From contig NZ_AUBE01000027.1 in NCBI RefSeq assembly GCF_000429085.1, positions 1-64,000 on the forward strand: a stretch of DNA of 64,000 nucleotides, written 5' to 3'. Source of the stretch: Streptomyces flavidovirens DSM 40150 (lineage in GTDB: Bacteria > Actinomycetota > Actinomycetes > Streptomycetales > Streptomycetaceae). Positions within the stretch are counted from its first letter, which is position 1. Each line of letters opens with the position of its first letter. Made by a program: the position numbers and the translations under genes. A model generated the notes under the pieces. It saw only the letters and a program-made list of their open reading frames with translations, did not search any database and was not told where the DNA came from. This document shows positions 36,863-45,329 of the stretch, piece after piece.

Positions 36863-38578
36863 ATGTCCGACGCCGCGACCCTCTGCGAGGCCCTGCAGCA
36901 CACCGCCGCCACCCGGGGCCCGGCCCCCGCCCTCCACACCGTTCAGGGCGATGCCCTGACCTGGGCCGAGTACGCCGAGCGCGTCGCCTCGGTCGCCGCC
37001 GGGCTGCACGGCCTGGGCGTCCGGCATGGCGACACCGTGGCCCTGATGCTGACCAACCGGCCGGAGTTCCACGTGGTGGACTGCGCCGCCTTCCACCTCG
37101 GGGCCATACCGTTCTCGCTCTACAACACCCTGCCCCCGGACCAGCTCACCGACGTACTCACCCGGGCCCGGGCGCGCGTCCTGGTCACCGAGCGGCGATT
37201 CCTGCCGGTACTGCGGGCGTCCCTCGCGGGTACGGACGTCGAGCACCTCATTGCCGTGGACGGCCCCGGTGACGGCGCGACCGACCTGGCCGCGGTGGAG
37301 GCCGCGGCGCCGACGGGCTTCGACTTCGCGGAGGCATGGCAGCGCGTACGGCCGGACGACGTCCTCACGCTCATCCACACGTCCGGAACCACCGGCCGCT
37401 CCAAGGCCGTGGAGATCACCCACGCCGGTATGGCGGCCCAACTGGACGCCACGGAACAGCTCCTCGGCATCACGCACGAGGACAGCCACCTGTCCTTCCT
37501 GCCCGCCGCGCACATCGCCGACCGATGGGCCTCGCACTACACGAACCTCCGCTTCGGTACCCGCCTGACCTGCGTACCCGACCTCAAGGAGCTGCCTGGC
37601 GCGCTGACTTCCGTACGCCCCACTCTCTTCGGCGCGGTGCCCGCCGTATGGCAGCGGCTGAAAGCCGGGCTCGACGCGGCCCTCGCCGAGGCCGACCCGG
37701 GACTGCGTGCCCTGGTGGAGGGCTGTATCGCCACCGCACGCCGCCTCGGCCCCGGCCGGCGCGCCGGAACGCTGACGGCCGAAGAGACCAAGGAACTCGA
37801 CGAAGCCGAGCCGGTCCTCGCCGAACTGCGCAAACGAATCGGCCTCGACCGCGCCCGGGTCTGTGTCACCGGAGCCGCTCCCGCGTCGGCGGAACTGGTG
37901 GGGTTCTTCCACGCGATCGGTGTGCCGCTCGGCGATGCCTGGGGCATGTCGGAGCTGTCCGGCATGGCGCTGATGAACCCACCCGGTGACCTCCGTCCCG
38001 GCACCGTCGGCCGGCCGGTACCAGGGGCTCGCATACGGGTCGCCGAGGACGGCGAACTGCTCGTGAGCGCGCCCTTCCTGATGCGCGGCTACCGCGACGA
38101 GCCCGAACTCACCGCGCGAGTCCTCGACTCCGACGGCTGGCTCCACACCGGCGATGTCGTCACCGTCGACGACGACGGGAACGTCCGCGTCGTCGACCGC
38201 AAGAAGGACATCATCATCAACACGGGCGGCAAGAACATGTCGCCCACCCGCATCGAGACCGTCCTGCGGGATGCGTCGCCCCTGATCGGGCACGTCGTGG
38301 TCGTCGGTGACGGGCGCCCCCACAACGTCGCCCTCATCCTCCCGGACCACGAAGCGGTCACCGCCGGGGGCGGGTCCGCCGGCCTCGACGGCACCATCGC
38401 CGCCGCCGTCGAGGACGCCAACACCCGCCTCTCCCGCCCCGAACGGATCCGCGCCCATGCTGTCCTCCGGGACGTGTGGGAACCCGGAGGGCCCCAGCTC
38501 ACCGTGACCCTCAAGGTGCGCCGTGGAGCGGTGGAGCAGCGGTACGCGCAGCTCATCGAGTCGCTCTACGGCCGCTGA
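36863..38578 (+). CDS. Long-chain acyl-CoA synthetase
   Basis: A 571-residue AMP-forming ligase of the FadD15/long-chain group: P-loop LTLIHTSGTTGRSKAVEITH (~170), the long insertion after FGAVPAVWQRLKAGL typical of long-chain enzymes, GDAWGMSELSGMALMNPP, YRDEPELTARVLDSDGWLHT-GDVV and VDRKKDIIINTGGKNMSPT with the C-terminal catalytic region. It activates a fatty or branched isoprenoid acid to its CoA ester with ATP. CAAGGAG precedes ATG 36863. As part of the TetR operon it could activate a side chain such as phytanic acid released by the hydrolases; inferred. Confidence 0.92.
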   Translation: MSDAATLCEALQHTAATRGPAPALHTVQGDALTWAEYAERVASVAAGLHGLGVRHGDTVALMLTNRPEFHVVDCAAFHLGAIPFSLYNTLPPDQLTDVLTRARARVLVTERRFLPVLRASLAGTDVEHLIAVDGPGDGATDLAAVEAAAPTGFDFAEAWQRVRPDDVLTLIHTSGTTGRSKAVEITHAGMAAQLDATEQLLGITHEDSHLSFLPAAHIADRWASHYTNLRFGTRLTCVPDLKELPGALTSVRPTLFGAVPAVWQRLKAGLDAALAEADPGLRALVEGCIATARRLGPGRRAGTLTAEETKELDEAEPVLAELRKRIGLDRARVCVTGAAPASAELVGFFHAIGVPLGDAWGMSELSGMALMNPPGDLRPGTVGRPVPGARIRVAEDGELLVSAPFLMRGYRDEPELTARVLDSDGWLHTGDVVTVDDDGNVRVVDRKKDIIINTGGKNMSPTRIETVLRDASPLIGHVVVVGDGRPHNVALILPDHEAVTAGGGSAGLDGTIAAAVEDANTRLSRPERIRAHAVLRDVWEPGGPQLTVTLKVRRGAVEQRYAQLIESLYGR

Positions 38579-38599
38579 GCCGGTCGGAGGCGGACGACC

Positions 38600-39199
38600 G
38601 TGTTCTCCTCGGCCCTGGCGGTGGTCGCCGCCCTGGAACTGGCGCTCGCCGCCGTGGCGCTGCGCGGTCCGTGCCCGGGGCGGTGGGTCGCGCTGCTCGG
38701 CTGCGCCCTGGCGTACGACTCGGCCGTCGTCGCCGCCGGTACGGTGCTGGGGCACGGCCCACCGCTGGAGACGCTCAGCACCGGCCGGTACCTGCTGCAT
38801 GCCGTGCTGACGCCACTGGTGGTGCCGTGCGCCGCGATGCTGCTGTCCAGCGGGCGCGTGGTGGTGGCCGGGGCGTGGGGCACGGCCGGTGCGCTGGCCG
38901 TGGCGGGGGCCTGGGCCACCCTGCCAGGGCTTGGCCTCGAACCGCGGCACTGGGCGGACACCGTGCGGTACGCGGACGCGGAGCCCGGCGGGGTGCCGGT
39001 CGCGGCGGTCGCGGCGATGCTCCTGCTGCTCGTGGCGGGGGCGGTGCTCTGGCGACGCCGGCGCGTGCCATGGCTGGCTCTGGGGGCGGTGGCCCTGTTC
39101 GTCGCCTCGGCGGCGGCCGTCGTGGTGCCGCCGCTCGGCAACGCGGGGGAGGCGCTGATGCTCGCCGGACTGGTGCGCTCAGTGCTCGCGCAGGAGTGA
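38600..39199 (+). CDS. Small integral membrane protein
   Basis: A 199-residue protein with about six hydrophobic helices (starting SSALAVVAALELALAAVALR; others at VALLGCALAYDSAVVAAGTV, LLHAVLTPLVVPCAAMLL, AVAAMLLLLVAGAVL). GGAGGCGGACG precedes the GTG at 38600. The glutamate in the first helix and the RYLLH segment resemble its neighbour at 39922-40590 in length and layout, so the two may be related or work together. No family known to me. Last gene of the TetR operon; it overlaps the convergent racemase-like gene by 21 bases. Confidence 0.75.
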   Translation: MFSSALAVVAALELALAAVALRGPCPGRWVALLGCALAYDSAVVAAGTVLGHGPPLETLSTGRYLLHAVLTPLVVPCAAMLLSSGRVVVAGAWGTAGALAVAGAWATLPGLGLEPRHWADTVRYADAEPGGVPVAAVAAMLLLLVAGAVLWRRRRVPWLALGAVALFVASAAAVVVPPLGNAGEALMLAGLVRSVLAQE

Positions 39200-39925
39200 C
39201 CCGGCGCCGTACACCTTGTCCTCGATCCCGTTGTCGCGCAGGGCCATCCACCACGTGGCGGCGTTGATGGCGATCACCGGGAGACCGAGCCACCGTTCGG
39301 CCTCGTCGGCCAGCGCCACCATGGACAGGTTGGTTCCGCACTGGACCAGCGCGTCCACCCCGTCGAGCGCCGCCAGACCGGTCAGCGCATCCCGGAGCCG
39401 CTCTTCCCCGACATGGGCGATGGAGACCGCCGTCGGGCAGCGCAGACCGGTCACGCCCGCGACCTCGAAGCCGAGCTCGCCGAAGAAGCGCCGTACGTTC
39501 GCGTCGCCGACCGGCTGGTACGGCGTCACCACCCCGATGCGCCGGGCCCCGTACAGGCGCAGCGCGCGCTCGCACGCCTCCGCGCCGGTGGCCACCTGAA
39601 GCCCGGTGATGTCGTGGATCTGCTTCACGAAGGCCCGGTTGCCGGCCACGCCTCCCCAGAACGTCTCGGCGGACATGCCCATCACCATGTAGTCGGGCTC
39701 GCAGGTGAGTACCCGCTCGCAGGCGGCGCCGATCTCGTCCCGTATCTGTTCCAGCAGCCGCTCCATGCCCGCGTCCCCAGCCATGTTCTGGTCGCGGATG
39801 TGGATACGGGAGAAGTGGGCGGTCACGCCCGGCACCGTCAGCCGGGAGAAGTCAGGTTCGACGATGGTGTTCGTGCTGGGCGCGATGACGCCGAACTTGC
39901 GGCGCCAGCCGAGGGCGTCGGTCAC
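39179..39925 (-). CDS. Maleate isomerase / Asp-Glu racemase family protein
   Basis: A 248-residue protein with FGVIAPSTNTIVEPDFSRLT (catalytic N-terminal region with APSTNT), an internal MVMGMSAETFWGG, and VDALVQCGTNLSMVALADEA with the second catalytic Cys (QCGTN). These are the marks of the maleate cis-trans isomerase/arylmalonate decarboxylase branch. The first Cys position is replaced by Ser/Asn region here (VMGMSAETF), so one catalytic thiol may be missing. GTG 39925 overlaps the preceding stop. In this operon it could isomerise a substituted maleate arising from a pyrrole ring; inferred. Confidence 0.85.
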   Translation of the reverse strand: MTDALGWRRKFGVIAPSTNTIVEPDFSRLTVPGVTAHFSRIHIRDQNMAGDAGMERLLEQIRDEIGAACERVLTCEPDYMVMGMSAETFWGGVAGNRAFVKQIHDITGLQVATGAEACERALRLYGARRIGVVTPYQPVGDANVRRFFGELGFEVAGVTGLRCPTAVSIAHVGEERLRDALTGLAALDGVDALVQCGTNLSMVALADEAERWLGLPVIAINAATWWMALRDNGIEDKVYGAGSLLREH

Positions 39926-40590
39926 AGGGTCACCTTCCGGAGGGAGGGGAGTGAGGAGGCGGACAGGCGCCAGGCCGCGTACACGAGGGCGGCCTGCGTG
40001 AGCGTGTTGCAGGACTGTTCCACCCACTGCAGGGCGACGCTCTGGTCGGGCCGGGCGGCCAGCGGGCCGAGCGTGTACGTGCCCAGCAGCCACAGACCGG
40101 TGGCCGTGGCCGCGCGTGGCTCTCCGGCCGAGCGCGCCAGCAGGATCAGCCGTACGCCGCAGACCGTCACCGCGGCGATCGTGAGCACCATGAGGGGCAG
40201 GGTCGACCGGAGCGCGAGGGAGCCGGCGGCGGCCGCCGTCCACGCCGCGGCGAAGCCCCACAGCGGGGGCAGCCGGTGGTCGCCCGTACTGCCGCGCGGG
40301 GGCGCGCTGAGCAGCGCGTGCGCGAGGAGCAGGAAGCCCAGCGCGAGAAGAGGGAAGAGCGCCTTGTTCAGGGGCTGGATGTCGGGTCCGTCCAGCGCGA
40401 CGGTGAGTTTCCAGCTCGCCTTCGACAGGCCGCCGGCGAAGACCAGGGCGGCGCCGGCGACCGCGACGGCACGGGCGCGTGGGGCGGCGCGGCCGATCGG
40501 CGCCACCAGCCGTGCCGCCGCGAATCCGGTCAGCACCACCGGGACGAAGTCCTCCAGAGCCAGCGCTACGGGGTACTCCACGGCGCTCAC
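39922..40590 (-). CDS. Integral membrane protein
   Basis: A 222-residue protein with about six hydrophobic helices (VALALEDFVPVVLTGFAAAR, VAVAGAALVFAGGLSK, ALFPLLALGFLLLAHALL and others) and a Trp/Glu-containing QWVEQSCNTLTQAALVYAAW near the C-terminus. GTG 40590 overlaps the SDR stop by GTGA and its own stop overlaps the next gene, so it is inside the operon. It may be a transporter-like or redox anchor protein; no family recognised. Confidence 0.75.
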   Translation of the reverse strand: MSAVEYPVALALEDFVPVVLTGFAAARLVAPIGRAAPRARAVAVAGAALVFAGGLSKASWKLTVALDGPDIQPLNKALFPLLALGFLLLAHALLSAPPRGSTGDHRLPPLWGFAAAWTAAAAGSLALRSTLPLMVLTIAAVTVCGVRLILLARSAGEPRAATATGLWLLGTYTLGPLAARPDQSVALQWVEQSCNTLTQAALVYAAWRLSASSLPSLRKVTL

Positions 40591-41420
40591 CGAACCGGGA
40601 GGGTTTCGGGGAGCACGTCGCGCCGCCGCAAGGCCGCCGTGGCGAACCGGGCCGCCGCCCTGCGGCGGGTCAGCCAGGCGACGCGGCCCCCGTTGCGGGT
40701 CCGGTCGTTGAGGACCCGGTCCGCGAGCCACGGGGTCACCGTCTCCACCCGGTCGGCGAGGATGTCGAGGACCTTCCGGGCCTTCGCGTACTGCTCGGGG
40801 GTGTAGCCGTGGACGAGCAGGTCGGTCACGAGCATCCCGGGGGACAGGCGCAGCGCCTTCACGTCGTGCGGGTGCGCCCTGGCCCGCTCGTCGAGGTCGG
40901 CGGCGATGGCCCGCGTCAGGTACGTGACCGCGCTCTTGGTGGCGCCGTACGCCCCGAGGCCGGGCAGCGCGCGCCCGTCGGAGCCGAAGCCCTCCATGTT
41001 CCACAGCCGTCCCCGCCCCTGGGCGAGGAAGCCGGTCACCGCGACGGCCGAGCCGTGGGCCGTGCCCAGCAGGTTCGCCGCCGCCACCGCTTCGACGTCC
41101 GCCGCGGACAGCTCCCAGAACGGGCGCCGGGGCGCGGCGGCGCCCGCGTTGTTGATCCAGACGTCGACGCGCCCGAACCGCTCGTACGCGGCGTCCCACA
41201 GCGCCTGTACCTGCCCGCGGTCGGTGACGTCCGCCACCCGCTCCAGCACCCGGTCCGCCGGGCCGGGCAGGGCCTCACCGGCCTCACCGGCAGCAGCACC
41301 GGCACCAGCGCTACGGCCGCACAGCGCCACGCGGCAGCCGCGCGCGAGGAACGCCCGTACGAGCCCCAGGCCGATCCCCCGCGTACCGCCGGTGACCACC
41401 ACGACGGTGCCGCCGCTCAC
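40587..41420 (-). CDS. Short-chain dehydrogenase
   Basis: A 277-residue classical SDR: VVVTGGTRGIGLGLVRAFL cofactor loop at the N-terminus, WINNAGAAAP, and GAYGATKSAVTYLTRA with YxxxK. An Ala/Gly-rich insertion (RSAGAGAAAGEAGEALPG) follows strand two. The end is Arg-rich. GTG 41420 overlaps the preceding stop. The related plant chlorophyll-b reductases are SDRs of this kind, but so are thousands of others; the operon position only suggests a ring or side-chain carbonyl as substrate. Confidence 0.9.
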   Translation of the reverse strand: MSGGTVVVVTGGTRGIGLGLVRAFLARGCRVALCGRSAGAGAAAGEAGEALPGPADRVLERVADVTDRGQVQALWDAAYERFGRVDVWINNAGAAAPRRPFWELSAADVEAVAAANLLGTAHGSAVAVTGFLAQGRGRLWNMEGFGSDGRALPGLGAYGATKSAVTYLTRAIAADLDERARAHPHDVKALRLSPGMLVTDLLVHGYTPEQYAKARKVLDILADRVETVTPWLADRVLNDRTRNGGRVAWLTRRRAAARFATAALRRRDVLPETLPVR

Positions 41421-42403
41421 GACTCCGCCTCCCAGGTCAGTACGCCGTGCAGCACGGCGCTGAGGACGTTGCCGTCGAACAGCTCGTACGAGACGGCCAG
41501 CCGCCCGCCCGCCGACATGCCAGGCGTGGCGTCGAGGGCGAACTCCCGCCCCGTGACCCGGTGTACGCGGTGTACGCCCTGTGCGTCGCCGCGGCCCGTG
41601 AAGTGCCACAGCGGGAAGTTGGCGCGGCCGAAGGCCTGGGCGCTGCCCCAGGCGTCGGGGCCCTCCCAGAACTCACGCGTCCCGTCCCGCCGCCGTACCA
41701 CGGTGAACGCCCGGTCGGTCCCGCCGCCCGTCCAGGTGACACGGTGCTCGGTGCGCAGCAGGTCCAGCGGGGTGAGCCGGTCGACGATCCGTACCGTGCC
41801 CAGCGGCTTCTGGTCCGCGCCCCACAGCTCGCAGTCACCCGTGTAGCGCCCGGCCTGTTTGGTCGGCAGGATCCACGGGACGGGGCCGTTGGCGGTCTCG
41901 GCCTCCCGGTGCGCGGCGACGGCCCGCCGGGTGTCCGGGTTCGTGTCGTGGTCGGTGGTCCTCACGTAGAGGCCGTTGAAGCAGCCGATGACCGTCCAGC
42001 CCTGGTACAGGACCGAGGAGTAGACCTGGGCGGTGCCCCCGGGCAGTACGTGGTTCCAGGTGTTGAGGCCCACCTGCCAGCCGGGGCCGTAGTAGTGGGC
42101 GTCGACGAACGCGCCGTACGGCTGCCCGCTGCCGTGGAAGTCGGGCCCTTGGTAGAGACGGTTGTCGTCGGCGTCGCTCACCGCGAACGCGAAGGGCGCG
42201 GCCAGACGGAACCGGCCGGCGAGCGGCCCGCCGCCCGTGAGGCCGCCGTCCATGCGGTAGACGGTGGCGCCGTCCTTGAAGTCGGACGAGCGGCGGATGT
42301 CCTCGTAGCCGCACCAGGTGCCGTGGGCGTCGAAGAGGGAGGGGCGGCCGTGCCACTCGCCCGCGATGCGCTGCTGCCAGGCGCTGGGGGAGACCTGGGT
42401 CAT
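41417..42403 (-). CDS. Unknown beta-rich protein in the tetrapyrrole-like operon
   Basis: A 328-residue protein starting MTQVSPSAWQQRIAGEWHGR. It is rich in Trp, Tyr, Phe and beta-strand-like alternation (AAPFAFAVSDADDNRLYQGP, FVDAHYYGPGWQVGLNTWNH, CFNGLYVRTTDHD), without signal peptide or membrane helix. The run of short hydrophobic strands is like lipocalin/calycin-type barrels, possibly two. I recognise no catalytic motif. ATG 42403 overlaps the RCCR-like stop and its stop overlaps the SDR start. Location suggests binding or processing of a tetrapyrrole; a missing Mg-dechelatase role is possible but unsupported. Confidence 0.75.
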   Translation of the reverse strand: MTQVSPSAWQQRIAGEWHGRPSLFDAHGTWCGYEDIRRSSDFKDGATVYRMDGGLTGGGPLAGRFRLAAPFAFAVSDADDNRLYQGPDFHGSGQPYGAFVDAHYYGPGWQVGLNTWNHVLPGGTAQVYSSVLYQGWTVIGCFNGLYVRTTDHDTNPDTRRAVAAHREAETANGPVPWILPTKQAGRYTGDCELWGADQKPLGTVRIVDRLTPLDLLRTEHRVTWTGGGTDRAFTVVRRRDGTREFWEGPDAWGSAQAFGRANFPLWHFTGRGDAQGVHRVHRVTGREFALDATPGMSAGGRLAVSYELFDGNVLSAVLHGVLTWEAES

Positions 42404-43161
42404 CGCGTTCCCTCCGGGTGGCCGGTGATCAACAGGTGCCGCAGCCGGTCCGTGGTCGTGGCGCCGAGCAGCCGGTCGACCCTGCCCCACACCGGGTCGA
42501 TCTCCCGGCTGAACAGCGCGGTGCGCAGCCGTCGGTCCCGTTCGGGCAGGTCGGTGTCGGCGAGTTCGCCGGCCGCCTCCGCCGGTATCGCGGCGGCGAG
42601 CGACAGCCAGTGCTCCAGGTACTCCTCAGCCACCGGCGTGATGGCGCGCAGGGCCGCCTCGTCGGCGCGGTGCACCAGCATCCACGGGGACATCAGGGAC
42701 CGTTGGCGCGGGCTGATGGCCGCGGCGGTGAGTCCGGGGGCCTCGGCGGCCCGCGCGTGGGGCTTGGTGAGCGGGCCGTACACGGTGTCCGTATACACCG
42801 GATGGGCGGCCAGGTCGGCCCGCTGCACCAGGTCCAGGTGGAAGGCGTACGCACCGCCCGCGTGCACCGAGTCGAGCGTGAAGTGGGGCAGCGGGCAGTC
42901 GTCCGCGCCGAAGGCGAACACCATGTGGCTGTCAAGACCGGCGGCGGGCAGCACAAGGCCGATGTACACCACCGACGCGACGGACTCGGCGTGGCCGCCG
43001 GTGAAGTACCGTACGCTGCCGACCGGTTCGGGGAAGGCGGGTCCGCGCAGGGTTGTCCACTCGGTGGGCCGCTCGCTCACGCCCGTACCGGCGACGAGCC
43101 GGTCGAGGACCAGGGCCGACAGCTCGGCGGCCGGGGACATCACCGCTTCTGACATGATCAC
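42400..43161 (-). CDS. Red chlorophyll catabolite reductase (RCCR) family protein 1
   Basis: A 253-residue protein (GTG 43161; ATG 43155 possible). Matching the plant RCCR pattern from memory: PLPHFTLDSVHAGGAYAFHL-DLVQRADLAAHP-Y...VYG (plant: APNF-ELI...LVLILDLPHRKDLVLNPDYL...YY), then QRSLMSPWMLV (plant SPSLFVRSAFSPTA), a helix with YLEHWL, and ERDRRLRTALFSREIDP near the end. RCCR reduces red chlorophyll catabolite to a fluorescent phyllobilin, with ferredoxin as donor, and belongs to the ferredoxin-dependent bilin reductase fold. It overlaps the Rieske oxygenase stop by four bases, the same pairing as plant PaO/RCCR. Exact substrate unproven. Confidence 0.75.
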   Translation of the reverse strand: MIMSEAVMSPAAELSALVLDRLVAGTGVSERPTEWTTLRGPAFPEPVGSVRYFTGGHAESVASVVYIGLVLPAAGLDSHMVFAFGADDCPLPHFTLDSVHAGGAYAFHLDLVQRADLAAHPVYTDTVYGPLTKPHARAAEAPGLTAAAISPRQRSLMSPWMLVHRADEAALRAITPVAEEYLEHWLSLAAAIPAEAAGELADTDLPERDRRLRTALFSREIDPVWGRVDRLLGATTTDRLRHLLITGHPEGTR

Positions 43162-44318
43162 TCGCTCTCGACGGTGGGGTGGAAGCCGTGCGCCTTCTGC
43201 TCCCAGGCGCGCGCGAACTCGGGGATGTCGCGGCGGCCGGGCGAGGGGATCACGGTGGCGGTGCGTGCCGGGACGTCGCCGGTGATGCGGTCGGCGTCAC
43301 CGACCATCCAGCCCTTGGCCGCCAGTTCCTGACGTTTGCGGCGGTACGCGACCGAGATCAGGTCGGACCGCAGGTGCAGCTCCGCGCCCAGGTCGGCGGG
43401 GAGCAGTTCGGGCCGGGTGCCGTCCACTACGGGGGCGTCCTGGCCGAAGATCCTCATGACCCGCTTGCGGGTGTTGCCGTCGGCCCACGCCCCGGTGAAG
43501 AAGTCCCGCAGCGCAACCCACTTCACCAGGGTCGTCGTCTCGTCGACGGGGATGTTGGTGTCGTAGATGACCATGCTGCCCAGCGGCAGCCGCACATGCA
43601 GCTTGATCAGGTTCGGCAGCATCCAGCCGGCCGTCGTCACCACCGGTGGCCGGTCCTTCGCCCGTGCCCTGCGGTCCGCGTACAGCCTGCCCCACAGCCC
43701 TTTGGCGGTGGGCGGATGCAGAGCGACCGTCGCGAACGCCGACCACTCGTCGGGCTGTTCCAGTGTGTACTCCTCGACCTCCGGCCGGTCCGGGTTGCCG
43801 AACGAGCCCGCGTGGACGAACGGGGTGTGCGCGATGTCGCAGCCGTTCTCCAGCACTCGCTCGTAGTTGGAGCGCCACAGGTACTCGCCCCTGACCGCCC
43901 TGAACCGCCCACCGTGCTCGACGAGGTCGTCGAACTCGGGCCAGACCGGGATCGGGGGCCGCTCCTCGGGCGGCAGATCGCCGAGGAACACCCACACGAA
44001 GCCGTACTTCTCCCGCACGGGGTACGCGTCGACCCGGGCCTTCTTCGGGATGCCCCGCCCGGCCTGGTTGGCCGGGATGAGGGTGCACGCCCCGTCCGTG
44101 TCGAACCGCCATCCGTGGTACGGGCAGACCACGCAGTCGCCCGCCAGGGTGCCGGCGGACAGGGTCGCGCCCCGGTGCGCGCAGAGGTCGGACAGGGCGA
44201 CGGGGCGGCCGGCGCCCGTGCGGTACAGCACGAGCGACTGGCCGAGGCACACCACTTTGCGGGGCGTGCGCCCGACGCGGTCGGCGAACTCGACCGCGTA
44301 CCAGAAATTCTTCAGCAT
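43158..44318 (-). CDS. Rieske oxygenase, VanA / pheophorbide-a-oxygenase type
   Basis: A 386-residue oxygenase. Rieske centre: C46-x-H48 (LCAHRGATLS) and C65-x2-H68 (CPYHGWRFD), then CTLIPANQAGRGIPK. The mononuclear iron site is ENGCDIAHTPFVH with Asn158/Asp161 and His164, His169. The order of features resembles VanA and plant pheophorbide a oxygenase; the RCCR-like neighbours favour the latter. It would use O2 and electrons from a separate reductase (none in the operon). The 3' stop overlaps RCCR1; the hydrolase lies 39 bases upstream. A methoxy-aromatic demethylase is the alternative. Confidence 0.85.
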   Translation of the reverse strand: MLKNFWYAVEFADRVGRTPRKVVCLGQSLVLYRTGAGRPVALSDLCAHRGATLSAGTLAGDCVVCPYHGWRFDTDGACTLIPANQAGRGIPKKARVDAYPVREKYGFVWVFLGDLPPEERPPIPVWPEFDDLVEHGGRFRAVRGEYLWRSNYERVLENGCDIAHTPFVHAGSFGNPDRPEVEEYTLEQPDEWSAFATVALHPPTAKGLWGRLYADRRARAKDRPPVVTTAGWMLPNLIKLHVRLPLGSMVIYDTNIPVDETTTLVKWVALRDFFTGAWADGNTRKRVMRIFGQDAPVVDGTRPELLPADLGAELHLRSDLISVAYRRKRQELAAKGWMVGDADRITGDVPARTATVIPSPGRRDIPEFARAWEQKAHGFHPTVESE

Positions 44319-44357
44319 CCGTGCCGCTCCTTCAGGGATCAGCGGGTCTCAGCGGTC

Positions 44358-45329
44358 TCAGCGGCGACGCACCAGGGCGAGGCCGGGATGGGGCGGGGCG
44401 AGCAGTGACATGAGCGCGCCGCGGGCGGTGGCGTCGCCGCGGAGATGGGCGGTGCAGAAGAGCGTGACGAGCCGGGCCAGCAGAGCCCGTGCCGAGTGCT
44501 GGGCTGCGCCGGGCCGTTCGAGGAACCCGCGGGCCGTGGTGGGGTCGTGCGGATCGCAGGGCGTGAAGTGGCCCGCGCCAGCGAGCCGCGCCCAGACGTG
44601 CGCCCCGTCCGCGTCCCGCAGTGCTCGGGCGAAGGTGCGCTCCACGGGATCGGTCGCGCCCTCGCCCCCGTACCGGTCGGTGCTCGCGGCGATCACGCCG
44701 TCCGTCTCGCCGGACAGCAGCATGACCGGCGCGGTGCCGCTCACCGGCAGCACCGTGCCGGGCGGCCAGCCCAGCATCGAGGCGACCAGCGTATGGGCGC
44801 CGTACGTGAAGACCGCCCGGACGCCCGGCGTGAACCCGGCGGACTGCAACGCCACCGTGCCGCCGGCCGAGTGCCCGCCCAGCGCGACGCGGTCCAGGTC
44901 CAGCAGCCCGGCCAGGGGAGGCCGGGCGGCTAGCTCGCCCATCGCGGCGAGCAGAGCGGCGATGAGCGGGGTGGTGGGCCGTGACCCGTACCCGGACGGG
45001 GAAGCGGCGTCGAGGTCGACGGCCGGGGTGAGGCCGTGGCGGCCGGCGAACAGCTCACCGACCAGGTCGGCCGTGACGGTGACCAGCCCCTTCTCGGCGA
45101 GGGCGATGGCGAGCCAGCGGTACGCGTCCTGGCCGACGTTGATGCCGGGCAGCAGCAGGACGACGGGGTAAGGGGCGCGGGACGGATCAGCCGGTACCTC
45201 GCCGGACAGGCGTTCGGCGTCGGAGCCCGTGTGCCGGGCCGGGTAGAAGACACGCAGATGGGCGGTGTCGAACGGTTCCTTGAGACCGGGCACCCGCCGG
45301 GCCCACCACAGGGACCGGACCTGGCTCAT
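44358..45329 (-). CDS. Chlorophyllase-like cytosolic alpha/beta hydrolase
   Basis: A 323-residue hydrolase without signal peptide: VFYPARHTGSDAERLSG, PYPVVLLLPGINVGQDAYRW (oxyanion strand), VTADLVGEL, LDRVALGGHSAGGTVAL with nucleophile Ser in GHSAG, VMLLSGETDGVI for the acid and AGAGHFTPCD with the catalytic His. The YPVVLLLPG followed by 'AYRWLAIALAEKGLVTVTAD' is the layout of the chlorophyllase family (plant: PVVLFLHG...Y..L...IASHGFIVVAP). ATG 45329 overlaps the RCCR2 stop. It could remove phytol or another ester from the substrate. Confidence 0.8.
   Translation of the reverse strand: MSQVRSLWWARRVPGLKEPFDTAHLRVFYPARHTGSDAERLSGEVPADPSRAPYPVVLLLPGINVGQDAYRWLAIALAEKGLVTVTADLVGELFAGRHGLTPAVDLDAASPSGYGSRPTTPLIAALLAAMGELAARPPLAGLLDLDRVALGGHSAGGTVALQSAGFTPGVRAVFTYGAHTLVASMLGWPPGTVLPVSGTAPVMLLSGETDGVIAASTDRYGGEGATDPVERTFARALRDADGAHVWARLAGAGHFTPCDPHDPTTARGFLERPGAAQHSARALLARLVTLFCTAHLRGDATARGALMSLLAPPHPGLALVRRR

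Noticed and set aside
41417-42403. Identification as stay-green Mg-dechelatase
   Set aside because: The motifs I remember for that family are not present; only the context suggests it.
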